64,000 nucleotides of DNA from Caprella mutica. Taxonomy: Eukaryota > Arthropoda > Malacostraca > Amphipoda > Caprellidae. The translations under genes and the position numbers were made by a program. Positions within the stretch are counted from its first letter, which is position 1. The number at the start of each line of letters is the position of its first letter. The notes beneath the pieces are model-generated. The model was not told where the DNA came from. It made no database searches and saw nothing but the letters and a program-made list of their open reading frames with translations. Shown one piece after another: positions 57,931-64,000 of this stretch. Where the stretch lies: NCBI GenBank assembly GCA_947561585.1, contig CANNZV010000267.1, positions 1-64,000 on the forward strand, in the 5' to 3' direction.

Positions 57931-59071
57931 AATACCGCCGCCCATTCAAAAATTCCCCAACAAAAGAACTCCGCACCAAAAAATGATAAGTCAAAAAGCA
58001 AAAAGCCGTCGTAATACTAAACACAAAAAGCCATTTAAAACCGACGAAAACATCATAGTCAAAAAGTAGACTTGGCAAAAAGGCAACGATAGGCAAGTGA
58101 ATTAAATACACCCAATAAGAAGCATCCGAAATATAGCGCATGCGCTTTGAGGGCTGATGGTAATGCGTTAAAAACCAGCCACTTATGCCGAAAGTGAAAC
58201 ACCATATTGCCAATACATTGCAGCCAATAATGAGGTATAACATTGCTTCAATATCATAAGCAAGATACAAATAAGCCTTAATGGAAAAGCATATCAAACC
58301 AATAATAATAAAGCGCCAATAGTGCTGCCGAAAGCTCGCTAAAAGTTGCTTTTCTTTGAATAAAATCCAACCATACCAATAGAAAATACCGTAGAAAAAG
58401 AAGGTGCGCCAGTCAGGAATGATGGAGGTTGAAGTAATCGCATCTGGGGCTTGCATGAAGGCAAATAAGGCAAAAAGAGGTAGCGTTAAAACCGTCATTT
58501 TAAGCCAATTATGGTGATGTATATAGACATAAAACTGACGAATAGTGCGCGTAATAAGCGGCTGTTTTTGGAGAAAAAGAGCAAGACCCCAAGTGAAAAA
58601 AGAAAGCAAAGCTAAGTAAAATAAAAACCATAAATGTCCCGTCGTAATTGGAAAAAAAACATCCCAAGTCATGGATTGCCAAGCTATTTGATAGGCATTT
58701 GTTACGCCTGTTGAGCTCAATTTTGATGTTTCAAAAGCTAAATAAAGTAGAGGGCTAAGAAGGATTAAAAAGACGATAAAAGGCAATACAATCCGCTTGA
58801 AACGATTAATAAACATGCGTTTTGGGCTGCGTTCGTAAAATAATAATGCCCCGAAAAAGCCTGATACTAAGAAGAATATCGGCATCCGAAAGAGGTGAAT
58901 TAAACCTAAAAAAACATCGAAAATAAGGTGCGTATTCTGTGGGTCGAGAAAGGGCCAATCTTCCAATTTGTCAATCTGCCCGTAACTGGTGCAAGTGTGT
59001 AGCACTACACCTAGCATCATCATGATGGCGCGAAGGGCGTCGAGGGCGTGTATTCGTTCTGTTTTTTGCAT
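57929..59071 (-). CDS. acyltransferase 3 family membrane protein
   Basis: 380 residues with about ten transmembrane helices, the OafA/acyltransferase-3 fold. The N-terminus has RIHALDALRAIMMMLGVVLHT, where the histidine of VVLHT is the conserved catalytic one, and the family's R-rich cytoplasmic loop FINRFKRIVLP follows. It transfers acyl groups (often acetyl) to sugars, lipids or small molecules at the inner membrane. It starts at ATG 59071, 15 bases after the KAS III-like gene stop, which indicates co-transcription, so its substrate may be the product of that gene cluster. Confidence 0.85.
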   Translation of the reverse strand: MQKTERIHALDALRAIMMMLGVVLHTCTSYGQIDKLEDWPFLDPQNTHLIFDVFLGLIHLFRMPIFFLVSGFFGALLFYERSPKRMFINRFKRIVLPFIVFLILLSPLLYLAFETSKLSSTGVTNAYQIAWQSMTWDVFFPITTGHLWFLFYLALLSFFTWGLALFLQKQPLITRTIRQFYVYIHHHNWLKMTVLTLPLFALFAFMQAPDAITSTSIIPDWRTFFFYGIFYWYGWILFKEKQLLASFRQHYWRFIIIGLICFSIKAYLYLAYDIEAMLYLIIGCNVLAIWCFTFGISGWFLTHYHQPSKRMRYISDASYWVYLIHLPIVAFLPSLLFDYDVFVGFKWLFVFSITTAFCFLTYHFLVRSSFVGEFLNGRRY

Positions 59072-59086
59072 AGTGGTAAAGCCGCG

Positions 59087-60085
59087 TTACTTTAAGCCAA
59101 TTTTTAGCACCAAGGCACCAATCCCAAAACCCGCTGAAGTGCCAGCAATCATGCAGGTTTCGCCCGTTTTTAGGCGGCCCGTTTCAAGGGCTTGACAAAG
59201 TGCGGTCGGAATAGAAGCGGCAATACAATTGCCTTGTGTTTCCAAATTATGGAACACCTGATCAGGCTTAAAATCATACTGTTTTTCAAATACTTTTAAG
59301 CCCATTTTACTGGCTTGATGCGGAATAATTAAGTCTAAATCCTCTATTTCCATCGGCAAAGATTGAAAAAAATCTTGCATAAAGGGCGCAATATGCAGCA
59401 TCGCCATCCGCAATAGCGGTTTGCTATCCATATGGAAGGAATGCAAGTCGGCATCATAAGGATGGTCTTTGAAAAAAAAGCGATTGCCACCGCCTTTGAT
59501 GTATGCGCCATCAACGCCCTTGGAGTAGGTTTTTTGTTGGTATTTTAGCACGCCATATTGCGCGGTTTTGTCGTAAGAAAAGACGAAAGCCGCCGCCGCA
59601 TCTCCAAAGAGGGTAGCGGTTTTTGGATGACTTGGATTTAAGCCTTTGGACGCTATTTCTGCCGTCACGACCAATATATGCGGACATTCCACGGAGTCTA
59701 AATAGCGAGAGGCAATATCGACTGCCGTCACGAAACTGAGGCAGGAGGTATTGATGTCTAAAGTCGTGCAAAGCGTTTTATCTTCGGGGTCTAATTCACT
59801 TTTAATTAAACTAGATTGATGCGGTAAAGGTTGGTCGTAAGTCGCTGATGCTGAGATGATTAGCGAGATGTCATTCAGTTTTAAATTGGCTTTTTTTAAG
59901 GCTTTCCGTGCTGCTGCTGCGCCCAAATTTGCGTTGGTTTCTTCCTCCACATGGTAGCGTTTTTTTACGCCCGAATAGAGTGCTGACCAGCCTTCTGGAA
60001 TGCCCAATTGCGCTTCCAATGCTGCCGAATACACTTTTTTTGCGGGAAAAGCCGTACCGTAACCTGCTATTTTTAATGGTCGCAT
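59087..60085 (-). CDS. KAS III-like condensing enzyme
   Basis: 332 residues from ATG 60085 (MRPLKIAGYG); a TTG at 60109 would add eight residues. It is a thiolase-fold beta-ketoacyl synthase III homologue with a full Cys-His-Asn triad: C115 in DINTSCLSFV, H256 in IIPHQASK and N286 in TQGNCIAASIP. FGDAAAAFVFS and GTSAGFGIGALVL are further family hallmarks. KAS III enzymes start fatty-acid synthesis, but a housekeeping FabH would normally sit with plsX/rpmF; here the neighbours are an adenylating enzyme, a hydrolase and an SDR, which suggests a special acyl condensation. The exact reaction is not determined. Confidence 0.9.
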   Translation of the reverse strand: MRPLKIAGYGTAFPAKKVYSAALEAQLGIPEGWSALYSGVKKRYHVEEETNANLGAAAARKALKKANLKLNDISLIISASATYDQPLPHQSSLIKSELDPEDKTLCTTLDINTSCLSFVTAVDIASRYLDSVECPHILVVTAEIASKGLNPSHPKTATLFGDAAAAFVFSYDKTAQYGVLKYQQKTYSKGVDGAYIKGGGNRFFFKDHPYDADLHSFHMDSKPLLRMAMLHIAPFMQDFFQSLPMEIEDLDLIIPHQASKMGLKVFEKQYDFKPDQVFHNLETQGNCIAASIPTALCQALETGRLKTGETCMIAGTSAGFGIGALVLKIGLK

Positions 60086-60121
60086 ATTGATTGATTTTTT
60101 GTTTATCAATGATTAATTATT

Positions 60122-60225
60122 GCTACTTTTATGACACTATTCAAAGCCAGATGTCATGAGGCGACTTGAAGGTCGCCGCGTGATGTAGAACGTTGCTTTT
60201 GCAAAAATTGTCAAAGAGCCAAACA
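60122..60225. repeat. palindromic element, family D copy 2
   Basis: tgtcatgaggcgacttgaag and the following cgcg, gtagaac match the centre of the 45838 element in the same orientation, and ttttgcaaaaattgtcaaa closes it. It lies in the KAS III-adenylating enzyme gap. Confidence 0.7.
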
Positions 60226-60253
60226 TCATAATAAATCTGTGTTGAATAATGTC

Positions 60254-61552
60254 CTATTTTGCGGTCTTAATGTCACTTCTTACTCTTCTCATTTTCTCAC
60301 CTTTTGGCAAAATATACTCTTGCATAAAACGAATAGATACACCTTCTATTTCATAAGTCAAAAATAAGGCTTGCAAAGCTTTTTTGACTATCGTTTGCAC
60401 TATTATTTCATTTTCCTTTTTTGCTATTTTTAAATAACAATCCACCTGCTGCATATCGCGCTGTATGACCACATATTCTTCCACTTTTTCCGAGGCAAAA
60501 ACAACTGCGCGACGGATAAAATCAGGGTAAATCGTGACGGCTTTACCTTCTTTATTTTTAAATCGAAAAATATCATCACTTCTGCCTTCTATGGCTGCTA
60601 TTGTGGTTGTTTTTCGGCCACATTTACAGGGTTTTCCTTCTACTATAATGTCATTCAACTCATAGCGAACCACTGGCTGCGAGCTGCGCCAAAAATCGGT
60701 AATAATGGGATGAAAACGCGTTTTGTCTTCGTCTAAATACCGTTTTTCTATTAACAAATTATCTTCATTGAAATGTAGCACGCCTTCCTCGCAAGTTGCC
60801 GCCAAAAAACCTTCTGTACATTGATAGACTTGATGGATTTTTTGTTGAAAATAATCACCTAAATATTGGCTGTCTTCTGGTGTCAACACCTCGGCAACGG
60901 AAATCACTTTCTGCGGCTGTAATTGAATATTTTTTTCGCGACAATAAGCGACAATATTACGCAAAACAGAAGGCTGTCCGACAATGATATTGGGTTGATA
61001 ATCAGCGATTTGTGCACCTAGTTGTGCTAAAGGTAATTGAATGTCATAAAACGAAAATTCAATTAATTTACTTTTTACTGCTTCATATAAATTGCTATTG
61101 GCGCGCAAAAAAAAAGCTACTTTTCGCCGCTTCCAAGACCAAGCAATGACCTTGCTGAATACATTAGCGACCCATAGGGCACGTTCTTTTTTAGAGGCTA
61201 AAAAAATGCCTCGATTGCCACTTGTTCCCGATGATAAACCAACGGTAATTCCGTTTATTTCCGACGAAAAATCGCGACTTTTTTCACTCGCATAAGCAAT
61301 TTCGAAAGCGGTTTCTTTTTGAATATTTAGGGTATTTATTTCATCAAAATGCGCCATAAAATGCGCTTTATTGGTCAATGGAATTTCGTAGAGTGGCGTG
61401 TCTTTATATTTTTTATAAAAAGGAGATTTTGCCAGCGTTTTACGCAATATTTGCAGCCGTTTTTGCTGCAAAAAGTCTAACTTCTTGACGGAATAGAGGT
61501 GACTATTATACCAACTATTTAACAAATAATGCTGCACAATTTTTAATTTCAT
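60254..61552 (-). CDS. F390 synthetase-related adenylate-forming enzyme
   Basis: 432 residues. It belongs to the phenylacetate-CoA ligase/coenzyme F390 synthetase branch of the ANL adenylating enzymes: the phosphate-binding loop is LSSGTSGNRGIF (106-117), with YQCTEGFLAATCEEG (about 265) and the A8-type PKGEKMRRVRSD-like end near 418-430. A zinc-like CKCGRK sits at about 305. Such enzymes activate a carboxylic acid as acyl-AMP. Here the acid is unknown. It is the middle gene of the minus-strand cluster, between an MBL-fold hydrolase and the KAS III-like enzyme. Starts at ATG 61552. Confidence 0.85.
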   Translation of the reverse strand: MKLKIVQHYLLNSWYNSHLYSVKKLDFLQQKRLQILRKTLAKSPFYKKYKDTPLYEIPLTNKAHFMAHFDEINTLNIQKETAFEIAYASEKSRDFSSEINGITVGLSSGTSGNRGIFLASKKERALWVANVFSKVIAWSWKRRKVAFFLRANSNLYEAVKSKLIEFSFYDIQLPLAQLGAQIADYQPNIIVGQPSVLRNIVAYCREKNIQLQPQKVISVAEVLTPEDSQYLGDYFQQKIHQVYQCTEGFLAATCEEGVLHFNEDNLLIEKRYLDEDKTRFHPIITDFWRSSQPVVRYELNDIIVEGKPCKCGRKTTTIAAIEGRSDDIFRFKNKEGKAVTIYPDFIRRAVVFASEKVEEYVVIQRDMQQVDCYLKIAKKENEIIVQTIVKKALQALFLTYEIEGVSIRFMQEYILPKGEKMRRVRSDIKTAK

Positions 61553-61667
61553 ATTGCTATTCTTTTCGGTTTTGATAAGACAAAGATGCAGGGAAAATGG
61601 ACGTGTAAATTAGCGAATTATGCGACAAGTTGTATTTTATTTTCGCTAATATTGATTTGTCGCTTCT

Positions 61668-62486
61668 TTACATGACTTCCCGCATCGTTTCCTCACAATG
61701 GCAAGGAATAATCAAAGTTTCGGGATGCCTTTCATGGTATTTTTTGACCTTATTCACCGAGGCTTTAAATGCCGACCAATCATCAAAAAAGGTGCGTACA
61801 ATCGGATGTGGTAAATGCCCTTTCTGATAGGTCGCTTTCATCCAACAAGCGTCTGCCACTAAAAAAATAGCTTGCTTTTTCGTCTGTAAAATCGCTCCAA
61901 TTTGCCCTCTCGCATGACCTTCCAATTGGCAAAATTGAATGCTATTATCGCCAAAATAATCGACTATATCGCCTAATATAGCATCTTGTTTTGCTGCTTT
62001 TTTCCAATCAATAAACCCCACGCGTTCGTCAAAATCAAGGGGTAATAGATTGTTCAAATAGCCATTCATAAAGGCAAAAATGCCTTCCTTTTTTCGGTAG
62101 TGTTCGTAAGCGTTTTTAGCACAAATAAAGGTTGCATTGGGGAAATCGTGTAGTCCGCCAACATGGTCAGCATGAAAATGAGAGATAATAATATATTTTA
62201 CGTCGCTTGGCTTAATGCCTTGATTTATAAGTGTTTGTGCAGCTTCTTCTTCTGGTCGGACAACTACTTTAGTCACCTTTGCATATATATTTGCCGGAAA
62301 TTTGGCGGTCTCTTTATAAAAACGTTGCGTATAGCCCGTGTCAAATAAAATCACCCCTTTTTCGGGATGTTTGATGATGCCAAAAGTCGCATAAAAACGT
62401 ATCGATTTTTTCTCCGCACCTCGCAAGGCATGATGCTGACTAGCGATGCAATAGCCCGCAGATTGAAGTTGAAAAGAGACTTTCAT
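61668..62486 (-). CDS. MBL-fold metallo-hydrolase
   Basis: 272 residues, metallo-beta-lactamase fold. The zinc motif HFHADHVGG is at 103-111. Further ligands are likely at H in LEGHARGQ, D in LVADACW and H in PCHCEE. It resembles N-acyl-homoserine lactonases and other lactone or thioester hydrolases, and has no signal peptide. The context, after an SDR and before an adenylating enzyme, suggests hydrolysis of a pathway intermediate. Starts at ATG 62486, 39 bases after the SDR stop. Confidence 0.88.
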   Translation of the reverse strand: MKVSFQLQSAGYCIASQHHALRGAEKKSIRFYATFGIIKHPEKGVILFDTGYTQRFYKETAKFPANIYAKVTKVVVRPEEEAAQTLINQGIKPSDVKYIIISHFHADHVGGLHDFPNATFICAKNAYEHYRKKEGIFAFMNGYLNNLLPLDFDERVGFIDWKKAAKQDAILGDIVDYFGDNSIQFCQLEGHARGQIGAILQTKKQAIFLVADACWMKATYQKGHLPHPIVRTFFDDWSAFKASVNKVKKYHERHPETLIIPCHCEETMREVM

Positions 62487-62525
62487 TATTTAATTAGGAA
62501 TTAAAAATTAGGAATTGCTGTACGT

Positions 62526-63527
62526 TCATGGTTCGTCGTTCTGTAAATACCATTCAATAAATTCATCCAAAGACTGCTGCGTAGTTTGCACGGGTTGATA
62601 GCCTAATTTTTCGCGTGCCGCGTCAATATTCATGGTCACAGACGTACTAATACTGCCAATGCCATAAGGCAAAAGGGCGGGTTCTTCTTCTGCGCCAGTT
62701 AGTAGGGCAAAGCTTTCAATGATACGCGCAAAAAATAGTGCTACGCCCTTTGGTAGTCGCTTTTTAGGCATTTCAAAACCACAGCCTTCTAGCACATATT
62801 TAATGGTTTCCCAGAGTTTCACTGGCTTGCCATCCGTGATATTATAAACGCCTTGCGCTTGCGGCAATTTCGCCTCCAAAGCACAGCGAACGGCTTCTAC
62901 TACATTCACAACAGCTGTCAAATCCACTACATTTTCACCATCGCCAATGATGCGCAATTTACCTTCTCTCACGGCCCGAGCTAAACGTGGCATGATGACC
63001 GTATCACCCCGCCCATGTAAGGCACGCGGCCGCAAGATAACATATGGAAGCGAAGCTTTTTGCAATAATTGCTCGGCAGCCAATTTGGTGCGGGCGTAAT
63101 GATTGACCAAATGAACAGGCAAAGGGTCTTTTTCTTTGATGTCGAAACGGTCTTTTCCGGTGTAATAAATACTTGGTGTAGAGATGTAAATGAAGCGATT
63201 AACTCCTTGATTTTCAGCGACTTGTATTAGATGTTGTTGTGTTGAAATATTGGCTTTGTAAAACAAATCATAACGACCCCAGGGCGAAGAAAGACTGGCG
63301 CAATTGACGACTGTATCGACTCCTTTGATTATTTTTTGGACGTAATTTATGTCTGTTAAATCGCCTAATTGATAGCTGATTTTGGGGTGTCTGACTTCAT
63401 GCGTTGCTTTTAAAGTACGCCCTGCCGCTACGATTTTTTCAACTTCGGGATAGCTGACTAGGTGTTCGATTATTCTTGAACCGAGAAAACCAGTTGCGCC
63501 GGTGACGAGGATTGTTTTTGGTAACAT
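62526..63527 (-). CDS. NAD-dependent epimerase/3-beta-hydroxysteroid dehydrogenase-like SDR
   Basis: 333 residues, extended SDR. The nucleotide-binding motif TGATGFLG is at residues 9-16, the catalytic YxxxK at Y144 and K148 (YARTK), and the upstream STPSIYY contributes the serine. Similarity is to the 3-beta-HSD/NAD-dependent epimerase group, which includes OleD-like reductases of beta-keto acids as well as sugar epimerases. It is the first gene of the minus-strand cluster; the promoter would lie in the repeat-bearing region to the right. Starts at ATG 63527. Confidence 0.87.
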   Translation of the reverse strand: MLPKTILVTGATGFLGSRIIEHLVSYPEVEKIVAAGRTLKATHEVRHPKISYQLGDLTDINYVQKIIKGVDTVVNCASLSSPWGRYDLFYKANISTQQHLIQVAENQGVNRFIYISTPSIYYTGKDRFDIKEKDPLPVHLVNHYARTKLAAEQLLQKASLPYVILRPRALHGRGDTVIMPRLARAVREGKLRIIGDGENVVDLTAVVNVVEAVRCALEAKLPQAQGVYNITDGKPVKLWETIKYVLEGCGFEMPKKRLPKGVALFFARIIESFALLTGAEEEPALLPYGIGSISTSVTMNIDAAREKLGYQPVQTTQQSLDEFIEWYLQNDEP

Positions 63528-63568
63528 GATGGCAAAGATATATTTTTCTGACTAGATGGCTTGTTAGG

Positions 63569-63720
63569 TAGGATTAGACACGGATTGGACGGATTGAACG
63601 GATTTTAGCAGGTCGGGCGCGTTTTTTTGGCAAGGATGTTTTTTCCGATTAGATGACCTACTAGATAGGATTAGACACGGATTGGACGGATTGAACGGAT
63701 TTTAGCAGGTCGGGCGCGTT
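63569..63720. repeat. 55-bp direct repeat related to the 130-bp element family
   Basis: A 55-base sequence occurs identically at 63569-63623 and 63666-63720. It contains ggattagacacggattgg, gacggattgaacggatttta and caggtcgggcgcgtt, words also found at and around the 130-bp elements near 8522-9463. Confidence 0.9.
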
Positions 63721-63749
63721 GTGTTTTTAATTAAAATTCAGTATATTTG
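63719..63749 (+). promoter_or_regulatory. promoter of the GxxExxY gene
   Basis: TTG (63719-63721), 20 bases, then TATATTTG (63742-63749), a full Bacteroidota promoter match. The last repeat copy supplies the first two bases of the -33 box. The start codon lies 38 bases downstream. Confidence 0.55.
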
Positions 63750-63786
63750 CTCGCATTTTAATTTTTCACCTAACAAAAAACTAACT

Positions 63787-64000
63787 ATGAGCTTATTGCA
63801 CGAAGATATTACTAAAGTGTGTATCAAGGCGTTTTACAATGTCTATAATAAATTGGGACATGGCCATTTGGAGCAACCTTATGAAAAAGCAATGATGATT
63901 GAGTTGAAGAAACTGGGACTTTCTGCATTCCGACAACATCCGATTAAGGTCTATTATGACGGGCAAGTGGTTGGAGATTATTTTGCAGATATTTTAGTGG
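63787..64000 (+). CDS. GxxExxY family protein, N-terminal part
   Basis: The frame opens with ATG 63787 and runs off the window after 71 codons. It shows the family's hallmark HLEQPYE (GHGHLEQPYEKA, about residues 24-35, the GxxExxY motif) and then LRQHPIKVYYDGQVVGDYFADIL-type sequence (read here as FRQHPIKVYYDG and DYFADILV), as in Bacteroidota GxxExxY proteins of about 125 residues. The function is unknown; a nuclease-like fold has been suggested for the family. Truncated by the window edge only. Confidence 0.85.
   Translation, partial: MSLLHEDITKVCIKAFYNVYNKLGHGHLEQPYEKAMMIELKKLGLSAFRQHPIKVYYDGQVVGDYFADILV

Noticed and set aside
59087..60085. KAS III-like gene as the housekeeping fabH
   Set aside because: It is not certain, but the usual plsX/rpmF neighbours are absent and the gene sits in a specialised cluster, so the symbol was withheld.

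Overview
The window comes from a Bacteroidota chromosome, most likely Saprospiria (Saprospiraceae/Lewinella-like). The signs are five very large or multi-domain secreted proteins (SprB-like, HYR, GEVED, FG-GAP/ASPIC and P-domain modules), four of them ending in type IX secretion (T9SS) sorting domains; promoters matching TAnnTTTG; almost no Shine-Dalgarno sites; an rRNA spacer holding tRNA-Ile and tRNA-Ala; and AT-rich, repeat-laden intergenic DNA. The species cannot be named from sequence reading alone.

Layout. 1-4566: 3' part of an rRNA operon (16S end, tRNA-Ile, tRNA-Ala, 23S, 5S, terminator). 4627-8511: insertion sequences, an IS66-type transposase cut off by a complete IS21-type element (istA/istB). 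8522-9463: three copies of a 130-bp inverted-repeat element around a small unknown gene. 9496-12438 (minus): two fatty-acid-hydroxylase/sterol-desaturase family proteins and a seven-helix membrane protein. 13033-18870: a 1945-residue SprB-repeat surface protein with an N-terminal CxxCH motif. 19047-22974: flavin reductase-like protein, coiled-coil protein and RecQ-type helicase. 23241-24623: an IS110 element lying inside a palindrome, with a structured upstream leader that is a good candidate bridge RNA. 24713-32851 (minus): lysine/alanine dehydrogenase-family enzyme, glycosyltransferase, YceI-like protein, infC-rpmI-rplT and clpC. 33707-52787 (plus): FG-GAP/ASPIC lipoprotein, huge HYR/lectin/GEVED protein, alpha-galactosidase, another T9SS cargo, a duplicated tRNA-Gly/tRNA-Leu pair and a T9SS-exported CE7 esterase. 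53193-57820 (plus): a broken HipA-like kinase with its DUF3037 partner, alpha/beta hydrolase, luciferase-like monooxygenase and a third sterol-desaturase family protein. 57929-63527 (minus): a probable operon of NAD-dependent epimerase, metallo-beta-lactamase-fold hydrolase, F390-synthetase-like adenylating enzyme, KAS III-like enzyme and acyltransferase 3. The right edge cuts a GxxExxY-family gene.

How the genes fit together. The exported proteins suggest a surface-attached, possibly gliding polymer degrader (alpha-galactosidase, acetyl-ester hydrolase, lectin-like module, T9SS adhesin). The 57.9-63.5 kb operon pairs a condensing enzyme, an AMP-forming enzyme, an SDR and a hydrolase. That set of activities parallels the OleABCD long-chain olefin/beta-lactone pathway, but with different families in the hydrolase and ligase slots, so it is the best candidate here for an undescribed metabolic system. 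The IS110 element with its leader is the best candidate RNA-guided system. Several families of palindromic, MITE-like repeats fill most of the longer intergenic gaps.
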